Part shown: positions 1 through 5,341 of the stretch, piece after piece
How the letters are laid out: each line of letters begins with the position of its first letter
How positions within the stretch are numbered: the stretch's first letter is position 1
NCBI GenBank assembly: GCA_044344935.1
Contig: JBIJCA010000303.1
Coordinates: forward strand, 1 to 5,341
Direction: 5' to 3'
DNA: 5,341 nucleotides
Source: Aquimonas sp044344935
GTDB taxonomy: Bacteria; Pseudomonadota; Gammaproteobacteria; Xanthomonadales; Xanthomonadaceae
Position numbers and translations under genes: made by a program
Notes under the pieces: model-generated
Databases searched by the model: none
Told to the model about the DNA's origin: nothing
The model's input: the letters and a program-made list of their open reading frames with translations, nothing else

Positions 1-974
1 TGCTCGGTGCAGCGCCTTTCGTGGAGCGCGAGTCGCTGCTGCAGGCGGGGCGCAGCCAGGGCGCGCTGCTGCGCGGTATCGATCCCGCGCGCGAACCTGA
101 GGTCGGTGAAATCGCCGATCTGATGAAGGAAGGCGCGCTCACCGACCTTGAACCCGGTGCCTTTCGCATTCTCGTCGGCGCCGATCTCGCGCTCTATCTC
201 GGTGTGGGCGTGGGCGACAGCATCACCGTGATGGTGCCCGAGTTCCGCAGCACGCCGGTCGGCGTCGCGCCGCAGATGCGCCGCTTCACCGTTGCCGGGA
301 TCTTCAGTGCCGGCATGCAGGAGTACGACCGCCAGCTCGCCATCGTCCACATGCAGGACGCCCAGCGCCTGCTGCGCATGGGTGAGGGCGTCACCGGGGT
401 GCGGCTCAAGCTGACCGACATGATGCAGGGCTGGCAGGTGGCGCGTGACCTCAGCGAGAAGCTCGACCGCTACTACCGCATCCGCGACTGGACCGCGGAC
501 CACAGCAACTTCTTCCGCGCCATCCAGATGGAGAAGACGGTGATGTTCATCATCCTCTCGCTGATCGTCGCAGTCGCGGCCTTCAATCTGGTCAGCTCGC
601 TGGTGATGCTGGTGACCGACAAACAGGCCGATATCGCCATCCTGCGCACGCTGGGCATGAGTCCGCGTTCGATCATGGGGGTGTTCGTGGTGCAGGGCAG
701 TCTGATAGGCGTGATCGGCGTGCTGCTTGGCCTGATCGGGGGCGTCAGCGTGACCCTGAACCTCGATCATGTGGTCAAGGCCATCGAGACGACCTTCGGC
801 TTCGAAGTGATGCCCGCCGATGTGTACTACATCACCGGCCTGCCCACCGATCTGCGCGCCGACGACGTCGGACTGATCGTCGCCGTCGCCCTGGTCATGA
901 GCATGATCGCCACCCTGTACCCGGCCTGGCGCGCCTCGCGCACCGATCCTGCGGCCGCGCTTCGCTATGAGTGA
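1..974 (+). CDS. lolC: Lipoprotein-releasing ABC transporter permease, LolC/LolE (LolF-like) family, 5'-truncated by window edge
   Basis: Inner-membrane permease of the Lol system, which pulls outer-membrane-destined lipoproteins from the inner membrane and passes them to LolA. The frame is open from base 3 (LGAAPF, then the GTG codon at 21), so the GTG is internal and the gene starts outside the window. About 320 residues are seen against roughly 410 in the family, so the first membrane helix and early periplasmic part are missing. Counting from the codon at 21, residues 1-170 are periplasmic domain. Residues 77-89 carry a TPxGxxPxxRxF pattern resembling the LolC 'Hook' loop that contacts LolA. 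Three hydrophobic helices follow at about 174-197, 218-246 and 284-302, with the FtsX/MacB-type stretch DIAILRTLGMSPRSI at 204-218 after the first of them, and the C-terminus ends YPAWRASRTDPAAALRYE. The LolC name rests on the Hook and on lolD next door. A LolE or hybrid LolF label cannot be excluded from a partial sequence. Confidence 0.93.
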   Translation, partial: LGAAPFVERESLLQAGRSQGALLRGIDPAREPEVGEIADLMKEGALTDLEPGAFRILVGADLALYLGVGVGDSITVMVPEFRSTPVGVAPQMRRFTVAGIFSAGMQEYDRQLAIVHMQDAQRLLRMGEGVTGVRLKLTDMMQGWQVARDLSEKLDRYYRIRDWTADHSNFFRAIQMEKTVMFIILSLIVAVAAFNLVSSLVMLVTDKQADIAILRTLGMSPRSIMGVFVVQGSLIGVIGVLLGLIGGVSVTLNLDHVVKAIETTFGFEVMPADVYYITGLPTDLRADDVGLIVAVALVMSMIATLYPAWRASRTDPAAALRYE

Positions 975-980
975 TCCGAC

Positions 981-1676
981 ATGACCGACTCCACGCTCGT
1001 CCTGTCCTGCCGCGGGCTGGCAAAGACCTATGCCGAAGGTGGCCTCAATACGCCGGTGTTCCGCTCGATCGACTTCGACGTCGTTCGCGGCGAGACCGTG
1101 GCCATTGTTGGCGCCTCGGGAGCCGGCAAGAGCACCCTGCTGCACATTCTCGGCGGGCTCGATGCGCCCAGTGCAGGCGAGGTCTTCGTCGCCGGCGAGG
1201 CCATGAGTCGGCTGTCCGATGCCGAGCGTGGCCGCCTGCGCAACCGCGCGCTTGGGTTCGTCTACCAGTTCCACCACCTACTGCCCGAGTTCACGGCGCT
1301 TGAGAACGTCTGCATGCCTCTGCTGATTGCAGGGGCCGGAGTGGAGGCAGCCGAGCGCCAGGCCTCGGCCCTTCTGGACCGCGTCGGCCTGGGCGCCCGA
1401 CTGCGCCACAAACCGGGTGAACTCTCGGGCGGCGAGCGCCAGCGCTGCGCTGTCGCGCGCGCGCTGGTGACGCGTCCGGCCTGCGTACTGGGCGACGAGC
1501 CGACCGGCAACCTCGACGAGAAGACCGCGGCCTCGGTCTACGCGCTCATGCTGGAGCTCAACCGCGAGGTCGGCACCAGCTTCGTTCTGGTGACGCACGA
1601 CCGCGCACTGGCGCGCAAGATGGACCGCGCGCTGGAGCTGTCCGGCGGCGAGCTGCGGCCGCTGGCCGAGGCCTGA
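981..1676 (+). CDS. lolD: Lipoprotein-releasing system ATP-binding protein LolD
   Basis: Cytoplasmic ATPase that powers the LolC/E permease in releasing lipoproteins from the inner membrane to LolA. The 231-residue length is normal for LolD. All ABC motifs are intact: Walker A GASGAGKST at 44-52, Q-loop Gln96 inside FVYQFHHLLPEFTALEN, signature LSGGERQR at 148-155, Walker B CVLGDEPTG at 168-176 with the D-loop NLDE following, and the H-loop His206 in VTHD. The FHHLLPEF stretch after the Q-loop is characteristic of LolD and separates it from the related MacB and FtsE ATPases. The ATG lies 6 nt after the permease stop with only a weak GAG (969-971) upstream, which suggests translational coupling. 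No promoter is visible in the gap, so it is presumably expressed from the permease transcript. Confidence 0.97.
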   Translation: MTDSTLVLSCRGLAKTYAEGGLNTPVFRSIDFDVVRGETVAIVGASGAGKSTLLHILGGLDAPSAGEVFVAGEAMSRLSDAERGRLRNRALGFVYQFHHLLPEFTALENVCMPLLIAGAGVEAAERQASALLDRVGLGARLRHKPGELSGGERQRCAVARALVTRPACVLGDEPTGNLDEKTAASVYALMLELNREVGTSFVLVTHDRALARKMDRALELSGGELRPLAEA

Positions 1677-1688
1677 GGTCCGGGCCGC

Positions 1689-4049
1689 ATGGCGGCTGCG
1701 CCCCCGCAGGCGAAGCCCGTCGCGCCAGAGCGTGTTCAGCACGCTGTGCTCGGAATCGGCAGCGCCTGTGCGCTGCTGGCGGGCGTGTCGTTCGCGCTCT
1801 CCTTGCCGGCGTTTCCGCCATTCGGGTGGATGGTTGCCGGCGCTCTCACGGGCTTGATTCTCTGGCTGTGGCCGCGCCACCGCTGGCCTGCGCTGCGCTG
1901 GCTGGGCGCAGCACTGTTCGGGGCTGCGCTGGCGTTGCTGAGCGCGCAGGCTGCGATGCAGCAGCGGCTGCCTGCGGAACTCGCGGGCCGCGATCTGCAC
2001 GTGCAAGGGCGCGTCGAAGGTCTGCCCAGGCGCAGCCCGGACGCGGTTCGCTTCGACTTCCGCGTCGAGTCCGGCGAGGGCGAGGCGGCAGTGCTGGCCG
2101 GCCGCTTGCTGCGCGTCGGCTGGTACCGCGGACAGGCATCGCCGGAAGCCGGCAGCCGCTGGAGCCTGCAGCTGAAGCTGAAGGCGCCGCGCGGCGTCGA
2201 TAACCCGGGCGGCTTTGATTTCGAGCGTTACGCCCTGCAGCGGCGGCTGGCTGCGACGGGCTATGTGCGCGAGCATCCGGACAACCGTGAGCTGCTGCCC
2301 GCCGAAGGGCTGGATGCAATGCGCGCTCGACTGGCCCAGCAGATCGTGCAGGCGCTGGGCGGCGAGGGCCCGCAGCACGCCGACTCGCGCTTTGTCCGCG
2401 CCCTGACGGTGGCCGATACGCGAGGCTTTGGCGAACGCGACTGGGAAATCCTGCGCGCGACCGGAGTCAGCCACTTGATGTCGATCTCCGGCCTGCACGT
2501 GGGCCTGATCGCAGGGCTAATGGCGCTGTGCATGCGGGTGGTCTACCGGATCTGGCCCAGCTTCGGATTGAGAGTGCCGCTGCCTCAGGGGGCTGCGCTG
2601 GCGGCCCTGCTTGGCGCTGCAGGCTACGCGGCGCTGGCGGGCTTCGGAGTGCCAGTCCTGCGCTCACTGCTGATGGTTGGAGCCGCCCTTCTGGCCGTTT
2701 TGCTGCGGCGCCGCTCCTGCAGCTGGCAGGCGTATGCCTTGGCGTTGATCGTGTTGGTGTTGACCGATCCCTTGTCGGTGCTTGGCGCCGGCTTCTGGCT
2801 GTCCTTCATCGGCGTTGCCTGGCTGCTGTGGTGCATGCCGTCCGACCTGCAGCAGCTCCCGGGCTGGCGACGCATGCTGGGCGCGCAGTTGGTCGCCAGT
2901 CTCGGGCTGCTGCCGCTGACGGTCTTCTTCTTCGGCCAGGCATCGATCGCGGGCGCCGCCGCGAACCTGCTGGCAGTGCCCTGGGTAAGCCTGGTCGTGG
3001 TGCCGCTGGCGCTGGCCGGGGCTGCCCTGCTGCTGGTGGACCTGCCCATGCTCGCGACACCGCTGCTGTTCGCCGCCGCGTGGCTGATGGATGTGCTCTG
3101 GTGGCTGCTGGAGTGGGCGGCGGCGATGCCGCGCGCGCAGGTGTTCCTGCCCCAGCCATCGGCTACTGCCTTGCTGCTCGCTCTTGTGGGCGTGGTCTGG
3201 TTGCTGCTGCCGCGCGGTACGCCGGCGCGTGCGCTCGGCGCCCTTCTGCTGATTCCCTTGCTGTGGCCGCGCCTGCCGAAGCTCGCCGAGGGTGAGGCGG
3301 AACTCCACCTGTTCGATGTCGGCCAAGGTCTGGCGGCGCTGGTTCGCACACGCGATCACGCGCTGCTTGTCGACACCGGCCCTGCCTTCGGCAGCGGCCT
3401 CGATATGGGCGAGGCTGCGGTGGTGCCGGCCCTGCGTGCGCTCGGGCTGCGGCGGCTTGATCGCGTGCTTGTCTCGCACGGTGACTCCGACCACTCAGGC
3501 GGCACAGGCAGCGTGCTGCGAGCGTTTCCCGCGCCGCTGCAGACCTCGGACCAGATGCGCTTTCCCGACAGCGCGCCCTGCGCAAGCGGCGAGCGCTGGA
3601 GCTGGGACGGCGTCGAGTTCGAGCTGCTGCATCCGCCCGAGCATTTCCCCTATCTGCGCAACGAGAGCTCGTGCGTGCTGCGGGTGCAGGCGGGCGAAAA
3701 GGTGGTGCTGTTCGCCGGTGACATCGGCCGCCTGATCGAGCAGCGTCTGCTGCGTGAACAGCCGGAACGGCTGCGCGCTGATATCGTCCTGGTACCGCAC
3801 CACGGCAGCAGCAGCTCCAGCAGCGAGGCGTTCGTGCGCGCAACGGAAGCGCGACACGCGCTGATTGCGGCCGGACACGCGAACCGTTTCGGGCATCCGC
3901 GGCCTGAAGTTGTGACGCGCTGGGAGGACGCCGGTGCCGAGATCTGGAACACGGCCGAGCACGGTGCGCTGCACCTCCGGCTGGGTCAGGGCGAGCATTC
4001 GCCGATTGCGCACAGGCAGGCCAATCCGCGCCTGTGGAACGCGCGCTAG
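1689..4049 (+). CDS. comEC: DNA internalization-related competence protein ComEC/Rec2
   Basis: Inner-membrane channel that carries one strand of incoming DNA into the cytoplasm during natural transformation. At 786 residues it is full length and has the complete three-part layout. The N-terminal part (about 1-205, DUF4131 type) has hydrophobic segments near 20-40, 45-61 and 69-89, then an OB-fold-like region with the conserved NPGGFDFERY at 172-181. The Competence membrane domain (about 230-530) contains ISGLHVGL at 266-273 and multiple helices. The C-terminal metallo-beta-lactamase-like domain (about 535-770) has DVGQG 543-547, VDTGP 561-565, SHGDSDHSGG 596-605 (His597, Asp599, Asp601, His602), FAGDI 675-679 with Asp678, PHHGS 703-707 and FGHP 734-737. 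Putative metal and nuclease residues are therefore intact, and the protein looks functional. The ATG is 12 nt after lolD, with GAGGT at 1675-1679 overlapping the lolD stop, so it is likely co-transcribed. Location next to lol genes is common in gammaproteobacteria. Whether the organism is actually transformable cannot be told from this window. Confidence 0.96.
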   Translation: MAAAPPQAKPVAPERVQHAVLGIGSACALLAGVSFALSLPAFPPFGWMVAGALTGLILWLWPRHRWPALRWLGAALFGAALALLSAQAAMQQRLPAELAGRDLHVQGRVEGLPRRSPDAVRFDFRVESGEGEAAVLAGRLLRVGWYRGQASPEAGSRWSLQLKLKAPRGVDNPGGFDFERYALQRRLAATGYVREHPDNRELLPAEGLDAMRARLAQQIVQALGGEGPQHADSRFVRALTVADTRGFGERDWEILRATGVSHLMSISGLHVGLIAGLMALCMRVVYRIWPSFGLRVPLPQGAALAALLGAAGYAALAGFGVPVLRSLLMVGAALLAVLLRRRSCSWQAYALALIVLVLTDPLSVLGAGFWLSFIGVAWLLWCMPSDLQQLPGWRRMLGAQLVASLGLLPLTVFFFGQASIAGAAANLLAVPWVSLVVVPLALAGAALLLVDLPMLATPLLFAAAWLMDVLWWLLEWAAAMPRAQVFLPQPSATALLLALVGVVWLLLPRGTPARALGALLLIPLLWPRLPKLAEGEAELHLFDVGQGLAALVRTRDHALLVDTGPAFGSGLDMGEAAVVPALRALGLRRLDRVLVSHGDSDHSGGTGSVLRAFPAPLQTSDQMRFPDSAPCASGERWSWDGVEFELLHPPEHFPYLRNESSCVLRVQAGEKVVLFAGDIGRLIEQRLLREQPERLRADIVLVPHHGSSSSSSEAFVRATEARHALIAAGHANRFGHPRPEVVTRWEDAGAEIWNTAEHGALHLRLGQGEHSPIAHRQANPRLWNAR

Positions 4050-4103
4050 CGAAGCGCCAGCGGGCGGGCACGCCTCGATCGCCTGCGGTGCTGCCCGGAA
4101 GCG

Positions 4104-4121
4104 TTCGGATGAGTCGGCGAC
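4104..4121 (+). repeat. Imperfect direct repeat, copy 1
   Basis: TTCGGAT followed by GAG and then TCGGCGAC. The same two blocks recur joined directly at 4198-4212, so the copies differ only by a 3-nt insertion (or deletion) and are otherwise identical over 15 positions. Its function is unknown. Confidence 0.45.
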
Positions 4122-4144
4122 ATCGCTGTGTTGTTGCGATCGCC
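4116..4144 (+). terminator. Bulged hairpin downstream of comEC, possible transcription end or 3'-stabilising structure
   Basis: GGCG (4116-4119) and ATCGC (4122-4126), separated by a 2-nt AC bulge, pair with GCGAT (4136-4140) and CGCC (4141-4144), leaving a 9-nt loop rich in T and G. That makes nine base pairs starting 67 nt after the comEC stop. No T-tract follows (the next bases are CTTGGATG), so it does not meet the standard intrinsic-terminator pattern. The terminator label is tentative. Confidence 0.3.
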
Positions 4145-4154
4145 CTTGGATGCA

Positions 4155-4202
4155 CCGAAGTGGAAGCCTGGAAGCGATTGCTCCCAGCGCTGGCGGCTTC
4201 GG
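4155..4202. repeat. Nested inverted repeat (two-tier stem) in the intergenic region
   Basis: The outer arms CCGAAG (4155-4160) and CTTCGG (4197-4202) are perfect reverse complements. Inside them, 4168-4187 folds as CTGG-A-AGC, loop GATT, GCT-C-CCAG: seven pairs with a single A/C mismatch. The stacked arrangement could form a structured RNA or a cruciform. It has no evident promoter of its own. Confidence 0.35.
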
Positions 4203-4212
4203 ATTCGGCGAC
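4198..4212 (+). repeat. Imperfect direct repeat, copy 2
   Basis: TTCGGATTCGGCGAC matches 4104-4121 apart from the absent GAG triplet. It starts 94 nt downstream of copy 1 and overlaps the right arm of the 4155-4202 inverted repeat. Confidence 0.45.
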
Positions 4213-4260
4213 CCGCGAGTGGCGGCCCTGCATCCCGAGCAGCGATCGAGGTTCCTTGTG

Positions 4261-4274
4261 GCGGCATTCGCCGC
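4261..4274. repeat. Short perfect hairpin GCGGC-ATTC-GCCGC
   Basis: Five GC-rich pairs with a 4-nt loop. It is compact and perfect, but such hairpins are frequent by chance at this GC content. It lies 10 nt beyond the right arm of the 179-bp inverted-repeat segment, and no T-run follows. Confidence 0.3.
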
Positions 4275-4347
4275 TGTCGCCCGAGGCCCGGCCATGGCGA
4301 GGTATGAACGTCGATCGCGCGTCTGCGTGGGAGCGGTGCTGTCAAGC

Positions 4348-4356
4348 TGCTAGAGT
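4348..4356 (+). promoter_or_regulatory. Candidate extended -10 promoter for zipA
   Basis: TGCTAGAGT fits the extended -10 form TGn-TAnnnT, in one of the locally less GC-rich spots of the gap (CAAGCTGCTAGAGTTT). No good -35 box is found at the normal distance (4328-4333 reads TGGGAG), consistent with an extended -10 type. Transcription would begin near 4363, giving a leader of about 145 nt before zipA. It is the best promoter candidate in the gap, but it rests on one motif. Confidence 0.4.
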
Positions 4357-4449
4357 TTCGGCGCATCCGGTCACGGTTTCGGGGTTCTGGGCCATGTTGG
4401 CTCACTCCCTGCACCCGTTTCCCGGTTCTACCTGTACGCCCCTGATCAA

Positions 4450-4468
4450 GGCGCCGCGGGCGGGCGCC
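4450..4468 (+). other. GC-rich hairpin in the presumed zipA 5' leader
   Basis: GGCGCC at 4450-4455 pairs with GGCGCC at 4463-4468 across a 7-nt loop (GCGGGCG), six strong GC pairs. It sits 41 nt before the zipA ATG and downstream of the candidate promoter, so it would be in the mRNA leader. No T-run follows. Any role in translation is speculative. Confidence 0.35.
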
Positions 4469-4509
4469 GACGCCGGATCGAACCGAAGCAATTCAGGCCA
4501 CGAGTGTCC

Positions 4510-5328
4510 ATGGATCCGACCCAGCTACGCATCATCCTCCTCGTCCTCGGACTTCTTTTCATTGCCGCGGTGTACTGGTTTGGACGACCGCGGAAACCCG
4601 GCCAAGGCAAGCGCGTGGGCGAACGCGCAGCGCCGGAGTCCCGCGGCGAGCCGGCCTTCAACGGCGCTGAGCAGGAAAGTCTGGACAAGGTGATCCAGGC
4701 GGAGCTGGCTCGTCTGGAGAAAACCCTGGCGGGTGACGATGCCAACAGCCGCGCCCGGACGCATCTGCCGGGCATCGAGTTCGAACCCGACCTGGATGCG
4801 CGCCCACAGGCTCGCAGCGCCCACGATGCGCCGACATCCAGCCAGGCGCCGACCCAGTCCACTCTCGGGGTTCGGCCCAATCCCGAGTTCGACAAGGTGG
4901 TCAGTCTGATCGTCGCCGCGCGCGCCGGCAGCCTGCTGCACGGCGGCGACATCGTGGTGGCGGCGGAAAAGGCCGGCCTGCTGTTCGGTGACATGCAGAT
5001 CTTCCATCGCCTGCCTGACAACCGCCCGGAGGCTGGTCCAATCTTCAGCGTTGCCAACGTGGTCAAGCCAGGCAACTTCGACATGCGGCATCCCGACCAG
5101 ACGCAGACGCCGGGCGTCACTTTCTTCATGACCCTGCCGGGACCGCTGCCGGCGCTGGATGCCTGGGACACGATGCTGCCTGCGGCGCAGCGCTTTGCTG
5201 AATTGCTGGATGCCGTGGTGCTCGATGACGAGCGCAATGCGCTCGGAAGACAGCGTATCCAGTTTCTGCGCGACGAGCTGCGTGCCTACGACCGTGAGCG
5301 CGAGCGACAGTCGAAGCGGCAGTGGTAG
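4510..5328 (+). CDS. zipA: Cell division protein ZipA
   Basis: Membrane-anchored division protein that binds the C-terminal tail of FtsZ and tethers the Z ring to the inner membrane. Counting from the ATG at 4510 (272 residues), residues 7-24 form a single N-terminal membrane helix followed by the basic RPRKPGQGKR, placing the rest in the cytoplasm. Residues about 27-120 are a polar linker with a charged, probably helical stretch near 56-76. Residues about 123-258 are the FtsZ-binding ZipA C domain with GDMQIFHR at 160-167, FSVANVVKPG at 179-188, TPGVTFFM at 200-207 and VLDDER at 237-242, all matching the E. coli protein well. The length is shorter than the 328 residues of E. coli, the difference lying in the linker. 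Two starts are possible: ATG 4510 (GAG at 4502-4504) or in-frame GTG 4504 (AGG at 4495-4497), which adds two residues. ATG is preferred on codon type. In relatives zipA commonly sits between smc and ligA; smc is not upstream here. Confidence 0.95.
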   Translation: MDPTQLRIILLVLGLLFIAAVYWFGRPRKPGQGKRVGERAAPESRGEPAFNGAEQESLDKVIQAELARLEKTLAGDDANSRARTHLPGIEFEPDLDARPQARSAHDAPTSSQAPTQSTLGVRPNPEFDKVVSLIVAARAGSLLHGGDIVVAAEKAGLLFGDMQIFHRLPDNRPEAGPIFSVANVVKPGNFDMRHPDQTQTPGVTFFMTLPGPLPALDAWDTMLPAAQRFAELLDAVVLDDERNALGRQRIQFLRDELRAYDRERERQSKRQW

Positions 5329-5331
5329 CGT

Positions 5332-5335
5332 GGAG
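5332..5335 (+). promoter_or_regulatory. Shine-Dalgarno-like GGAG at window edge
   Basis: GGAG four bases after the zipA stop, with the window ending six bases later, is well placed for a start codon just outside. By family synteny the next gene would be ligA (NAD-dependent DNA ligase), but none of its coding sequence is visible, so that identity is only a prediction. Confidence 0.4.
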
Positions 5336-5341
5336 TCTGGA

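Larger units (their letters stand above)
4073..4251. repeat. Candidate 179-bp element bounded by a 10-bp perfect inverted repeat
   Basis: CCTCGATCGC at 4073-4082 is the exact reverse complement of GCGATCGAGG at 4242-4251. Allowing one inserted base, the match extends inward to 13 paired positions (CCTCGATCGCCTGC against GCAGCGATCGAGG). The enclosed DNA contains further hairpins and a direct repeat. The arrangement resembles a small non-autonomous element with terminal inverted repeats, but no target-site duplication is visible at the ends and nothing encodes a transposase. Chance pairing of GATC-rich, GC-rich sequence is a real alternative. Confidence 0.3.
4050..4503. other. 454-bp intergenic region with structured, repeat-like sequence; no convincing gene
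   Basis: A frame on the + strand stays open from inside comEC (4034) into zipA (4693), but its translation is Arg/Ser/Pro/Ala-rich, has no domain or membrane pattern, and lacks a credible start with a ribosome site. It is best read as a GC-driven open frame. The region is instead marked by inverted and direct repeats in its first half (listed separately), a candidate promoter near 4350, and a GC-rich hairpin near 4450-4468. A gap this long is out of character beside the 6- and 12-nt gaps in the left block. It could be a dispersed repeat, the relic of a rearrangement, or an unannotated small RNA; the sequence alone does not decide. Confidence 0.7.

Noticed and set aside
21..23. GTG at 21 as the start of the lipoprotein permease gene
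   Set aside because: The frame is open upstream and the preceding residues LGAAPF continue the family pattern. Family length also requires about 90 more N-terminal residues.
1278..2498. Long minus-strand open frame (406 codons) across lolD and comEC
   Set aside because: It lies antisense to two well-supported genes. Its translation is Ala/Arg/Gln-rich without domain motifs, which is typical of GC-rich antisense shadow frames.
4043..4057. GCGCT-AGCGA-AGCGC hairpin at the comEC stop codon as a terminator
   Set aside because: There are only five pairs, it overlaps the stop codon, and no T-tract follows. This is expected by chance in GC-rich sequence.
3163..4233. Minus-strand open frames (356 and 266 codons) across the comEC 3' end and the gap
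   Set aside because: The translations are Arg/Ala/Ser-rich with no recognisable motif, and most of the length mirrors the metallo-beta-lactamase domain of ComEC.
4327..4337. GTGGGAGCGG stretch reminiscent of palindromic intergenic repeats in related bacteria
   Set aside because: There is no matching reverse-complement arm nearby, so a repeat unit cannot be supported from this single half-like match.
4034..4693. Plus-strand 219-codon open frame spanning the gap and running into zipA
   Set aside because: It starts inside comEC without a ribosome site and ends inside zipA in another frame. It shows no domain or membrane signal, and its composition looks like translated non-coding DNA.

Overview
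The window is GC-rich, densely coding gammaproteobacterial chromosome. The LolCD lipoprotein exporter and especially ZipA, a division protein largely restricted to Gammaproteobacteria, point to that class. The lolC/lolD/comEC order and the base composition suggest the Xanthomonadales/Lysobacterales side, but this is inference and no species can be named. All real genes lie on the + strand.

Left block (1-4049): an operon-like run of three genes. The first is the 3' part of a LolC-type lipoprotein-releasing permease (cut by the window edge). It is followed after 6 nt by lolD (its ATPase) and after 12 nt by a full-length comEC/rec2 (DNA uptake channel). LolC and LolD form the inner-membrane machine that extracts mature lipoproteins and hands them to LolA. 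ComEC is functionally unrelated and appears to ride on the same transcript.

Middle (4050-4503): a 454-bp gap with no convincing gene. It is unusually structured. It holds a bulged hairpin just after comEC, an imperfect 15-nt direct repeat, a nested inverted repeat, a 10-bp exact inverted repeat bounding about 179 bp, a candidate extended -10 promoter and a GC-rich hairpin in the presumed zipA leader.

Right block (4510-5328): zipA, a membrane-anchored FtsZ-binding division protein with intact C-terminal motifs. A Shine-Dalgarno-like GGAG follows its stop at the window edge, so another gene (by family convention ligA) probably begins just outside.

No novel multi-gene system is visible. The points most worth checking are the junction of two blocks not usually adjacent (comEC next to zipA, without exbB/exbD or smc between), the structured repeat-like gap at that junction, and whether the permease works alone as a LolF-type homodimer.
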